From Saururus chinensis (taxonomy: Eukaryota; Streptophyta; Magnoliopsida; Piperales; Saururaceae), in contig CP141149.1 of assembly GCA_035235625.1 (NCBI GenBank), forward strand, positions 8,462,893 to 8,526,892: DNA of 64,000 bases, given 5' to 3'. Below are positions 1 through 10,381 of the stretch, piece after piece. Under the pieces are notes generated by a model. It searched no databases and had not been told where the DNA came from. It worked only from the letters and a program-made list of their open reading frames with translations. Both the position numbers and the translations under genes were made by a program. Each line of letters opens with the position of its first letter. Position 1 is the first letter of the stretch.

Positions 1-2
1 TC

Positions 3-997
3 GACCGTCTGTCTAAGTATGCTCATTTCTGTGCGTTGGGACATCCTTTCACTGCTAAGACTGTGGCTGACCTGTATGTCCAGGAGTGGCAAAGCTGCAT
101 GGTATGCCACGCACCATTGTTTTTGATCTTGATCGTATCTTCCTTTCTCAGTTTTGGCAGGAGTTCTTTGCTTTACAGGGTATGTCACTTCATATGAGCA
201 CTGCTTATCACCCGCAGACAGATGGGCAGACGGAAGTGGTTAATCATTATTTGGAGCAGTACCTGCGGTGCTTTACGATGACGCAGCCTCGTCATTGGCT
301 ACAGCTTCTTCCATGGGCGGAGTGGTCCTATAACACTTCATATCACACGCATGCGGGCTTCACTCCTTTTGAGGTGTTGTATGGCCGACCCCCACCTACT
401 ATTTTGTCGTATGTCCCTCATCGCTCTTCTGTGGTTGAGGTGGATTATATGCTCCAAACTCGCGATGAGGTCTTGAGTCAATTGAAAATGAATTTGGTTG
501 AAGCTCATAACCGGATGAAACAACTATATGATGGCCGCCGTATTGATCGGGAGTTCCAAGTGGGTGACTTGGTTTATGTATCTGTTTTACCACAGCGCCA
601 GACTTCTTTGTTTCAGCCCGAGCATTCCAAGCTCGCTCCCCGGTTCCATGGTCCCTATCTTGTGGAGGTGCGCGTTGGTCCGGTTGCTTATCGCCTCTCC
701 CTGCCGCCTGATTCTTTGGTCCATCCTGTGTTCCATGTGTCCCGTCTACGTAGGTTTGTGGGTGACCGGACGTTGGCTGTGGATGCTCCACCTCTGCCTT
801 TGATGGGTCCTATTTCGCCCTCCAACCCGGCCCCTGCATCTGTGCTTGAGAAGAGGTGGGTTTGCCGTTCGGGTCACATTGTTACTGAGGTTCTGGTTTC
901 ATGGCGGGGTTAGCCGTTGGAGGATGCGATGTGGATGTCTGAGGACGATTTCTTAGCTTGTTATCCAGCATGGTCACCTTGCGGACAAGGCGACTAG
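3..997 (+). pseudogene. Ty3/gypsy polyprotein fragment: integrase C-terminal half and chromodomain-like tail
   Basis: This is the 3' end of a retrotransposon pol gene, the part that inserts element DNA into the host genome. Visible integrase features are HGMPRTIVFDLD, where the second catalytic Asp is expected, and the PQTDGQTEVVN block with the catalytic Glu. These are followed by the GDLVYV and FHGPYLV segments of the integrase C-terminal domain and by HPVFHVSRLR. The reading is broken twice. Residues from base 3 (DRLSKYAHF...) run in one frame to about base 86, and the rest continues in another, consistent with one lost G near 84-88. A TAG at 911-913 then interrupts the chromodomain-like end (SWRG, stop, PLEDAMW), whose frame stays open to a TAG at 995-997. 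The upstream part of the element lies outside the window. Family assignment is firm and inactivity is clear. Confidence 0.9.
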
Positions 998-1013
998 CAG
1001 AAGCGTGGTGGAG

Positions 1014-1344
1014 TGTTGTGCACATGCTCGGACTCTCTTTTTATTACTTTATTGCATTGAACTATTTAATTGTTATTGTAGTATTTTATTATCGTACTTG
1101 TTGGTTTAGTTAGTAGTGGCTTGGGATAGCCGACCCACTAATTGGATTATATTGTAAGAACCGGGCTGGTCTGGTTCAGTTGGTTCGGTTCCCTAGGAGG
1201 GTTGTCTCCTATATGGGGCGGCCTTTACTTTTGTTTAGAGTTTATGCAAATTGTGATTTCTAATTCCTCCCCTTTCTTCAATACTTCTCCCCTTTCCCTG
1301 CGCAATCCTCTTAGGTACCGATCGTGCCTGCATCGGGCACATCA
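1014..1344 (+). repeat. 3' LTR of the gypsy element
   Basis: The purine-rich stretch GAAGCGTGGTGGAG (1000-1013) directly follows the pol remnant and looks like a polypurine tract. The LTR then starts with TGTTGTGCACATG and ends with GGGCACATCA, giving TG...CA ends and 331 bp. The right end is fixed independently: from base 1345 the sequence matches the Mutator-like element copy at 6207 onward, so the retroelement was inserted at that point. The matching target-site copy would lie upstream of the window. Confidence 0.7.
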
Positions 1345-2283
1345 AGTGCATAGCTCTCCTCCCCTTTCATCATTTCCGGTCACTCCACATGTAGCTTACC
1401 TTTAGATAGATCCAATATTATATTATAGATGATAGTAACCAACTCGTGTTGAACCATCTATTACTTATGCGGAGCCGGAGCCAGAGCCACATCCAGAGCT
1501 GAAGCCAGAGCTAGAGCTAGAGCTAGAGCCGGAGCTGGATCATGAGGCGTAGGCAGACCATGAGGAGGAGGAGCTCGTACAATGCCGTCGGGGTTGAGGA
1601 CGAGGACATAGGAGATTGTGACATTGAGTGTATTAGATTTGTCATATGTTTCTTTTGAACCAAACATTTTATTAACATGTGATGTAATATATTTTATAAA
1701 CATTTATATTTTATGTTTGTTTTTATGTTGTGTAGATGATAGTTGATGTTGAAAACTTTAATGTTATAAGTTTGATGTTTTGTGGATGTTAATTTAAACA
1801 TATGCGTGGAATGTGTGTGAAATGAATGAACATGGTGCACTTGATTTGTATAATGTGAGTGAATTGAATGTATAATGTGTGAAATGATTGTATAATGTGT
1901 TGAATGAATGAACATGGATAGGTGTTAAAAGTTAGTTTAGAAGTACTTTCTAAAAAATTTTGACCTGAGAAGGCCAAAATAAGTTAAAAGCTAAAAGGAC
2001 AAAATCAGCTTAAGCTTGCACTAGCTAGGCTAGAAGATGTCGAAGTAACCCGATTTTGTCTTTTAGAAGGACGAAATCGCCTTAAGCTGATTTCGTCATT
2101 CTAAAAGACGAAATCAATTTAAATTTTTTAACCCAAAATTAATTTAAAATTATCATCCTTATTTTTTTAAAAAAAAAAGTCATATAGGTGTTTGCGCTTG
2201 AGTCTTGACTGGTGCTTACATGGCAAAAACCAATACAACTTTAAGAAATATTTTCCAAATTAAATTAGTTTTATAATTATTTT
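1345..2283 (+). mobile_element. Old Mutator-like element remnant (3' part)
   Basis: This stretch matches, in the same order, the 3' part of the element at 6207-7087. It has the acidic Glu-Pro repeat tail of the plant mobile domain gene (about 1460-1545, now with stops), then the palindromic TTTCGTCC/GGACGAAA modules (about 2044-2118), then a degraded terminal repeat (about 2172-2283). Where the intact copy has CpG-rich GGCGCC-like steps, this one mostly has TG and CA, as expected after methylation-driven decay. Its 5' part is cut off by the gypsy insertion. It is non-coding now. Confidence 0.75.
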
Positions 2284-2424
2284 TTTAAATTATTAATTAA
2301 ATAATTTTCCCTATAAATTTTGATTAGATTAGACAAAAATAAAAGGGTGGTGCTTATATGGCAAAAACCAATACCACTATAAAAAATATTTCTTAAAAAT
2401 AAATTTATTTAGTAATTATTTTTT
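2211..2424. repeat. Tandem repeat that was the insertion target of the second element
   Basis: Bases 2211-2340 hold an uninterrupted unit beginning GGTGCTTACATGGCAAAAAC. A second copy starts at 2349 (GGTGCTTATATGGCAAAAAC), runs to 2424, and is resumed at 7097-7150 on the far side of the Mutator-like element. The first copy therefore acts as a built-in empty site showing where the element went in. Confidence 0.75.
2416..2424. repeat. Target-site duplication, left copy
   Basis: TTATTTTTT directly precedes the left terminal repeat and is repeated exactly at 7088-7096 after the right one. Nine bases is the normal length for Mutator-like elements. The low complexity of the 9-mer is a caution, but the adjacent empty-site copy supports it. 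Confidence 0.7.
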
Positions 2425-2711
2425 GGGAAAATTATATAAATAATATTAAAAAAAATAATTATTTACCATTTTAAACCATTTTGGGAAATAATTACCAAAA
2501 TGGTGTTCGTTTTTGCCACGCGGGTGCCAGCCAGGCGGCTGGTGCCTGCGTGGCTTTTTTTATAGCAATTTCGTCTTTTAGAAGGACGAAATCAGGTTTA
2601 AGCTGATTTCGTCCTTCTAAAGAACGAAACCGGGTCAAGTTTTTTAAACACTTGACCCGGAAGGACGAAATCAACTTAAGTCGATTTCGTCCTTCTAAAG
2701 GACGAAATCAC
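2425..2711 (+). repeat. Left terminal inverted repeat
   Basis: This repeat pairs with 6794-7087 read backwards. Shared landmarks in order are GGGAAATAATT, CAAAATGGTGTTCGTTTTTG, CCACGCGGG, GCCAGCCAGG, CTTGACCC and several TTTCGTCC/GGACGAAATC palindromes. The palindromes make each arm itself foldable. The two arms differ by substitutions and small gaps. Confidence 0.85.
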
Positions 2712-2907
2712 GCTATTTCCAGAAGCCGCCCGCACTCCGTTCCGCATTTTCTCCATCTCACCAATTCGCCGCTCCGCCGCCGCGACGATTTTTTCCGCTC
2801 CGCCGCGATCTTGTCCACCTTCTTGATTTGAATCCTCCCAGCTTTCTTTGAGTCCGCACCAGCCTTGATTTCGTCCACTCTACCTTGTTTGACTTCTATT
2901 TTGAGTG

Positions 2908-5900
2908 ATGCCTCGTTACCAAGCCGATTTAGGTATGCTTGTTTTGCCCTAATTTAAAAATAAAAATTTGATATATTTAAATTTAGTTAGGAAATTTTGT
3001 AATGTTATGTAATGTTAGTATTATGTTAGATTTTAGAGATTTTAGTGATCTTCTTTGTTAGATTTTAGTAATTTTCTTGTGTTATGTTAGTTTTTAAAAA
3101 CAATTTTTTATGATGGTGATTTAAATTTGTTAGGAAGTTTTGTGTTGTTACTTAAATGTCTTTTACGTAAAAGGATATGATTCAGTTGTGTGATAGTTGT
3201 GATGACAATTTGATTAGAATATGTCTAGTCTACAGGATAAAGCAGAGTTTTTTAATTGTATAAGTGGGAAAAAAATATAAAATATAAAATATAATTCATT
3301 TTGTGTTTTCTAATCTGTACATATATTACTAGAAGGGAAGAATTTTTAATGTTTCCCACTCACTATGTGCGTAGGGTAAGGAATTCTTAAGGGTTGTTCA
3401 TCCTACACACTAACATCAATATCACTGTTGATCATAAAAAAAAGGTAAAAAATAAAGATAAGGGAAGTGAGATATTATTTGCGGAAAAAATAATGTTTTT
3501 AACTTTTTTTGCTAATTACTTATAATTAGAAGTATTTTTTAATTATAGGGATCGACACAAATTTTTTTAAATGACTAGTTTCCATCGCCATCTTTCTCCT
3601 TTTATTTTATTGTACTATTTTATAAACTCATTATCGAAGCTTTATTACTCTTGCGAACGCCAATATCATGCCACATCATTTCAAATTAAGGTAGAGCCCT
3701 TTGAGGCTTACCTCATGTCCTTTAACAATGCTGACTTAAAATTTCTTCAATCACATGTTTCATGTGGCATTAGGAGCCTTATTAGAAGCTCTTTTACTCT
3801 AGTCATACCAAAGTAAATAATTGATATTCAAGCATAATAGGAACTTCATGATCCCTTTAGTTAAAAATGAGTATTTTATGTCGAGTGACATTAGTGCTTT
3901 TTTTTACGGCTTATATGGTTTGTGACATTGCATGTATAATAGCATCGATTGTGTAATTTTATTGATTAGGAAATTTGCTCATTAATATAAAGTCTTCGTG
4001 ATATGCATATGTACTTAGTAAATCTATTAGTTTCTATGAGTATATATTTTGAAAATATGTTGATTAGGGTAGATGTTAGTATTAGTTTGCTTAATCTAAT
4101 ATTAATTTAATTTATTGTTTATGAATTAATTGAATAGAAATGTCAGAAGAAATGGTTAGTTTTATAATTAACTATGACGGACGCATAGAAGGATTATTAA
4201 TTAAGAAATCGTCTACATTTGATGAATTTGAGATGCACGTAGCAAGCAAGGCTGGGTTGGATCGAAGAAGATGGAAAATTACTATTAAATGTAATATTCC
4301 GTCATATAGATCGAGGATGACACTAATGTGCATATATGATGATGCATCAATGGGTTTTATGTTTCACCACTAGTATCACATAATTTCTTTTGAGTTATTT
4401 CTCGAAAAAGAGGCCCGAGTGACTAGTGAAAGGCGAAGTAGTTCACATAGGAGCTCTGACAGAAGCTCACAAAAGAGCTCGGATAGAAATGTGAACAATG
4501 AAATTCATATGCACATGTCAGTGGACAACAAAGAAGAGGGAAATTTATCTATGACAGTAGCTTCAAATGAATGTCATAGGTCGTCTGCCCCTATTTACGG
4601 TGGAAGTGGACCTAATTGGAGGTAAGGTTGATTTAGTTGGGAATACGTTTTGAATCTTATTATCTTTTAATGAAAATATGTTTAGCTAAATTTTGGGATT
4701 TTGTGTGTAATTTTGAAGGTCCACGATGCATGCACATGAGCCATTTAGCGTTCAAATGTCTCAAGGCGGTGCATGGTATAAAACGCAAAGTTATCGAGCA
4801 GCATGCACGAGCCTATCTTTTACATCTACTTGGAGAGACAATATTTGCTGATACGACGAGTAGCCATGTACATGTGGCCTATCTCTCCCTCCTTGAGGAT
4901 TTCGACAAGGCGGGTGAGTATTCATGGGGCAGTGCCACTCTTGCGTTTTTATACCAAGAGTTAGGGAAAGCATGTCAGGCCATGACTTCGGGGATTGCAG
5001 GCTGTCTGACCCTTCTTCAGGTAAATGAATTTATAACTTTAAATATTTTTATTTACGTATAATTATTTAATTTTATTTAATATGTTCATATTTTATAACA
5101 TAGCTATGGTCGTGGGAGCATTTACACATCGGACGACCAAGTGCTGAGATGGGTCGCTTAGCCGAGGGTGCTCCATTAGGCGCGAGGTAGCTTTTATTTT
5201 TGTTTAAAACTTGAAACTTTTAGCATCGTTTTATATATATATTTGTTGAACTCATTTTTTAAATATAACTCCTTAAGGTGGAATGTTCGGAGAAAGAGAA
5301 CAGAAAATCCACAAGGAGTCCTTCGATTGTACAGAGGGGAGTTAGATCACCAACGGCTATATCAGGTAATTTTAGTTATGTGTTGAACTATTTTTGTAGT
5401 GTTTATAAAACATATTGTTGTTCTTTAAGTTAAATTATCTTTATATATTGTATAGGTTATTTGGCAGCCGTACTCACCGGAAGTATTGGCTGCCTTACCT
5501 CCTCTATGTACTGACGGTCGAGACGTGAGGCTATCTCGAACTCCATTAATATGTTACGAGATAGTAGAGATGTATGTGCCAGATCAGGTAATGCTCCAGT
5601 TTAACCTTGAGTAGGGGGTCCCACTGTCTCCCGTTGAGTATATCTACCGCATTGCTTGATAGGGCCGCCATATTACCGATTGGACATTACATCATGCGTC
5701 ATATATCGCTTGATGGGAGGATAGTAGAGCCACTATTATCAGAGGGGAGATGGCTACGACATCACGAGATGTTCATAGCGCATATATACAGTGGTATTTA
5801 CCAATTACACGACGATATATTTTGCCCCGTGACGATATATAGGAGATGACATATCAACCTAGGGGAGCGTTTGAGGCAGCTTTGGTAAGTAGAACTTTGT

Positions 5901-6489
5901 TAATTAATGCACATAATATTTTTTTATATCTTATTAATTATTTATCTAACTTTTAAAAAAAAATGTATAGCTTCGTTTTGCTCGACATACTCATACGCAT
6001 TTGACTGACGCAATTAACACCTATACTTCGAGCGAGGACTTATTAGCAGCATGTCAGTCGGTGATTAGGGAGCATAATGATGTCATTCGTAGCTTGCCAC
6101 TACTTCAGTCGGTGATTACGGATGTCTCTAGATATTATCCTATCCACGAGGCCGCTCAGACACCGCCGATTCACTCTTCATTCCATGATATTCCATCATC
6201 TTCAGCAGTGCATAGCTCTTCTCCTTGTTCATCATTTGGAGTCACTGCACATATAGCTCAGGCAGAGCCGATTTTATATTATAGACGACATCGGCAAGCT
6301 CGTGTTGAACCATCTATTACTTATGCGGAGCCGGAGCCTGAGCCAGAGCTAGAGCTAGAGCCACATCCCGAGCCAGAGCCAGAGGTAGAGCTACATCCTG
6401 AGCTGGAGCCACAGCTAGAGCCGGAATTGATAGATCATGAGGAGGAGATCGTGCAGCACTGTCGAGGCCAAGGCCGTAGGAGATTGTGA
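2908..6489 (+). pseudogene. MuDR N-terminus joined to plant mobile domain (PMD), decayed
   Basis: A short first exon (ATG at 2908, donor after 2932) joins in frame to an exon at 4138. That exon encodes an N-terminal MuDR-like segment (MVSFIINYDGRIEGLLIKKS) and a Ser-rich stretch, with stops at 4371-4373 and 4623-4625. PMD exons follow: about 4722-5020 (HARAYLLHLLG, YLSLLEDFDKAG, YSWGSATLAFLY), 5104-5186 (WSWEHLHIGRP), 5278-5365 (LDHQRLYQ) and 5456-5587 (IWQPYSPEVL). The reading then meets a TAG and a frame change near 5610-5640. The last exon, 5971-6489, ends in a Glu-Pro/Glu-Leu repeat tail and a basic end. The first third of the usual PMD is missing. Proteins of this family are often annotated as 'PP7 long form homolog' or MAIN-like; PMD genes are known passengers of Mutator-like elements. 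Function here is lost. Confidence 0.75.
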
Positions 6490-6684
6490 TATTTGCATTG
6501 TTTTATGTTCTCCCCTTATGTGTAATAATATTTGATAAATATTTATAATAATGTTTGTTTTTATTTAATGATGTTAATATGCATTGAATGTGTGAAATGG
6601 AATGGAACTTAGAATGGAATGTGTGGAATGAACAAGGACAGGGGCTAAATTTAGATTAAAATAGATATTTTAAAAAAATTAACT

Positions 6685-6750
6685 TGATTTCGTCCTTTAA
6701 AAGGACGAAATTAGTGTAAAACGGATTTCGTCCTTTTAACGGACGAAATC
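6685..6750. repeat. Extra palindromic module inside the right end
   Basis: Two near-perfect palindromes (TTTCGTCC ... GGACGAAA) lie internal to the right inverted repeat and have no counterpart at the left end. They belong to the same module family as those in the terminal repeats and in the old remnant at 2044-2118. Confidence 0.7.
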
Positions 6751-6793
6751 AGTATTAACCACCCGGCCGAAAGCGCGAAAGTGGCTAGGTATT

Positions 6794-7087
6794 GTGATTT
6801 CATCCTTTAGAAGGACGAAATCGACTTAAGTTGATTTTGTCCTTCTAAAGGACAAAATCAGGTCAAGTGTTGGGTCAAGTGTTTAAAACTTGACCCGGTT
6901 TCGTCTTTTAGAAGGACGAAATCAACTTAAACCTAATTTCATCCTTTTAAAGGACGAAATTGCTAAAAAAAAAAAAGTCACGCAGGCGCCAACTGCCTGG
7001 CTGGCGCCCGCGTGGCAAAAACGAACACCATTTTGGGAATTATTTCCCAAAATAATTTTTTTTTAACATTATTTATATAATTTTCTC
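6794..7087 (-). repeat. Right terminal inverted repeat
   Basis: Reverse complement of 2425-2711, beginning internally at GTGATTTCATCC and ending outward at TATAATTTTCTC. It keeps more CpG sites (GGCGCCAACTGCC, GGCGCCCGCGTGG) than the remnant at 2180-2225. Confidence 0.85.
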
Positions 7088-7096
7088 TTATTTTTT
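7088..7096. repeat. Target-site duplication, right copy
   Basis: TTATTTTTT, identical to 2416-2424. The following bases to about 7150 continue the interrupted tandem-repeat copy described at 2211-2424. Confidence 0.7.
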
Positions 7097-7186
7097 TAAA
7101 ATTATTAATTAAATTATTTTCCGTATAGATTAGATTAGACTAACAAAATAGAATACTCTTTTGTGAGTCACACTTCTTTAGTCCAA

Positions 7187-7216
7187 CTAGGAATAGTGCA
7201 CGTGCAAAAGCACGTG
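7187..7216 (-). other. Helitron 3' terminus: hairpin plus CTAG
   Basis: On the minus strand CACGTGC-TTTT-GCACGTG forms a 7-bp stem with a four-base loop. Eight bases (CACTATTC) separate it from CTAG at the very end, and the next flanking base is T. A short hairpin about ten bases before CTRR, with insertion between A and T, is the hallmark of a Helitron 3' end, where it ends strand transfer. Confidence 0.8.
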
Positions 7217-8023
7217 AAAATTTTCATATAAAATATAAAAATATAATATATATTTTTTATGTAAATATATCATAGTTTACCACACAGTAATATATTACAC
7301 GTTACAAAAATTTGATGTATTGTTGAATCAATTTTAATTTCAAGAACACAATGGCATCAGTTTCACCTTAATTTGGACAAATTGAAGATTAAATTAAAAA
7401 TATATGTCTTTAATCTAATTGATTATAACTATTGTATGAACAAATTCGATTGCACATTACTTTGTCATTTTTTATTTTATTTTATCTGTAATAGAGTTGC
7501 ATATAAAATGAATGTCATGCATAAGTAAACATCTAAAGGTTCAATTATTTTGATAGGCAGACTAACACCAATACACTGAAACTATTTTTTTATGTACATA
7601 AATATCTATTATATAAAATAATAATTATTCAAACATAATGTACAATCATCAGAGTTATTATAATATTAAATAGTATAAATTTCCATAAAAGAAACATGGC
7701 CAAATATATTAATCTTGAAATCACACTCACAGATAACCATCACAGGAAAACAATAATAAAACCCTAATCCCTAATCTTTAAATCATAAACCCTAAAGCAT
7801 AAACAAAGAATGGACGAAAATAAGTATGCGATATGCAAGTCTTTAAAACAACAAGTCTAATCAAATAACGTAACAATGTAAGGTTATAAATTATGTAGTT
7901 CGATTGTAAGTTTACAACCTTGCTCGTCCAATTTAGAGAGGAGGGAAGTATATGATAAGCAAATAGTCTATAAAAGTAAGGAAGGATAAAAAAGTCATAT
8001 AGCTAAAATTAATAAACTATAAT
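7217..8023. other. Helitron 3' non-coding region
   Basis: AT-rich sequence between the RPA stop codon and the 3' hairpin. It contains short AAACCCTAA-like words near 7760-7800 that are too irregular to be a telomere array. No coding signal was seen. Confidence 0.5.
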
Positions 8024-9220
8024 TTATTTTGATGTAGAAGCATTCTCATCTTCATGTTCTGGTGCACCTACAAATAAATACCAATCAAAGATTTTAAAAA
8101 TAACTTTGACATACACTAAGAAACGAATATAAGCAATAAACATTTAGGTGAACAAAAAATACCCTTTTCAATTATTGTAACCGAGACACATGTAGTTGAC
8201 CTAACAACTTCATCTGCAATAATTTTTTGATCCATTTTGAGGACAAACATAAATGATTTCCAAATCAGTTCATCTACAATTGCTCTGAAGCCACGCTCGT
8301 TGGATAGCTTCACAATATTTAAAATGCATATATTAATTTTTCATACCATAATTTATCATCTCAATGTACGACATTATTTAGTAGCATAAACATATTATGC
8401 ATGTTACCTTTAAATTATGCATTGCATCAGCTGAGTAGCCAAACATTTTTTCTGCTTGTGTATCAAAAACAGTTATCCACATGTTACCAGTACTGTCTCC
8501 TATATTTGCTCGAAAATAAAACCTATATACAAATAATAACAAAATAGTTATGAGTGTTACGAAACGATTTTTAAAGGACAAAGTTATATAAGAAATATAC
8601 CTGTGAACTCTCACAATTGGAGTAACATGACATTTGTCACATGCATCAACATTATGAGGATTGCTAATTTTTTTGTTGCATTTTGAGCATGCAATGTACC
8701 AAATATCTTGATCCAAACTTATCTTTATAACCCACGCATCAATTGCAAAAAATTCAAGCTAAACAAGGAAATCAATGTTTAGTTAAAAATTACAAATATG
8801 TTTATCTATTTACTTAACTATATAAATAATTATATATATAACAAAATAGTAATATTCTATATAGGCGATCAGTAAGAGGAAATAACTTAACTTGAACCAA
8901 TTCTTCTTTAATATTCACAATATCTATAATTTGTTTCACAGGTGCTTTCAATCCGTTTCAGCGCGAAATCTCTACGTCCACCATATTTGAAACTTGTTGC
9001 ATATTCTTCAAGTACCTAAAACATTGTTTTCAATCAAAAAATAAATACATATATTTGCTTACAAACTATCATGTGGTTTCATTTTAATTAAAGGTATAAC
9101 TACTTACGAAAAATCTTACCAAGTCTTAAGTTCTGCAGCTGCTTCAAACCTTGGGTCAATAGTTATTTTTGTACTAGTTGTTGAGGATAAGGTTAGACGA
9201 TCTACAAAAATAAGACCGAA

Positions 9221-9284
<64 letters not shown>

Positions 9285-10278
9285 CGAGTTGTTTATGCAG
9301 CACATACGATGATTAATCCAAAAAACTTGCTTAAAATTTGGGCAAAAAAATTAGCATACCTCTGAATTCTTGGACTCTCACTGCTATCAAATACACAACT
9401 GGGTAATCGCTATGACATTGTTCAAGAGTCGGTACATCATTTTCCACGATATCTCCCCATAAGTTTATTGAAATTGGCATTGTACACCTACAAACGAAAA
9501 TGTTTAGAAAACAACTTAACATAAACTATGAACTAAGTTTGTGAATTTACTTTTTATCAATCAACTCAAGGGTTTGACGATTAACTTCAGTTCCATTTCG
9601 CCTGCGTACAATCATTCAATTACCAATGCCAATTACAACTCCAAGGATATTTGTCAACAAATATGGATCAAATATTTTCTGGTGCATACATGTGAAGATT
9701 TTGCTTTTCTAGTATGCGTGCTTACTGATTGTTTCTTGCGTGTTTTTTGTGACTTGGATTGTGTCTAACCCAGTAATTCTACAACTGTCATAACTCGTTA
9801 TAGCAAATTCATCTGGCACAAGAACTATTGTTGTACGTTTCTGAAGAATGATCTCATAGTCGGTTGTACCCCATCCATATGTAGCAGTTGAACATTTGAT
9901 CAGTCCATTCGATATGTAATATGTTTTACCTTCCAAGATTGTTCTCTTGAATGCTTCAACTAACTCATTGAACACTGACAATTGAATTCTAGAACCCTAT
10001 GGCAATAGATAAACAATAAAATATCAACACACATTCATATACTTATGAAACAATTCAATCAAATGAGGGCTAATATAAATGTAATCATTGCATATAAGAA
10101 TGATAAATGTATTTTAGATACTAACCTCTTCATCAACAACGCATATGTTCATAACTATCCCAGAACCCTTTGAGTTGTCAAACGCCCGTATTCTTGTCTT
10201 TTCCAATATCAAACACTTTATCGTCCATTGAACCTTACTTGTTGACAGTTTAGATATTGGAATACAAGTCATTGCCAT
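8024..10278 (-). CDS. RPA1-like single-stranded DNA binding protein of the Helitron
   Basis: Replication protein A large-subunit homolog, a common second gene of plant Helitrons, thought to coat single-stranded DNA during rolling-circle transfer. The proposed ATG is at 10278. Exon 1 (10278-10126, 51 codons) holds VQWTIKCLILEKTRIRAF. The next exon has IQLSVFNELVEAF and LEGKTYYISNGLIK, the OB-fold pattern of RPA DNA-binding domain A. Later pieces carry GTEVNRQTLELIDKK and ISINLWGDIV (domain B) and ITIDPRFEAAAE. A zinc-ribbon-like segment near 8590-8720 has CSKCNKKI and CDKCHVTP, followed by FYFRANIGDSTGNMW, typical of domain C. The last exon ends GAPEHEDENAS and stops at 8024-8026. Intron borders between the middle exons were judged by eye. 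Unlike the helicase gene, no clear inactivating change was found, but not every exon junction was proven. Confidence 0.65.
9226..9282. repeat. (AT)n microsatellite
   Basis: An uninterrupted alternating A-T run of nearly 60 bases in an intron of the RPA-like gene. Confidence 0.9.
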
Positions 10279-10381
10279 TGTAAATCTAGAGAAAATAGTA
10301 ATGAGTACAAACGTTAGTAAGATAATATAATCTTTACAAACTCAAACAAATTTTAAGATCAATTATTATGCAACTCACAAG

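Larger units (their letters stand above)
2425..7087 (+). mobile_element. Mutator-like DNA transposon with plant mobile domain gene (4.66 kb)
   Basis: The element starts GGGAAAATTATATAAATAAT and ends with the near-exact inverse (ATTATTTATATAATTTTCTC read on the plus strand, allowing for one base). The inverted repeats are about 290 bp and the flanks carry a 9-bp duplication. Inside are a GC-rich leader (about 2720-2860), an intron of about 1.2 kb, a MuDR-like N-terminal exon, plant mobile domain exons and a Glu-Pro rich tail. I found no DDE transposase core and no SWIM zinc finger, so it must have depended on a related element for movement. Insertion occurred after the neighbouring remnant was already present. 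Confidence 0.85.

Noticed and set aside
1694-1977. His-rich minus-strand frames
   Set aside because: They arise from the repeated TGAATGAATG / ATAATGTG words of the decayed element, not from a gene.
3571-3816. 81-codon frame within the Mutator-like element
   Set aside because: Lies in the long first intron of the element gene and shows no similarity to transposase or other known domains.
7755-7805. AAACCCTAA-like words suggesting interstitial telomere repeats
   Set aside because: Only three or four irregular words with other bases between them; not an array.
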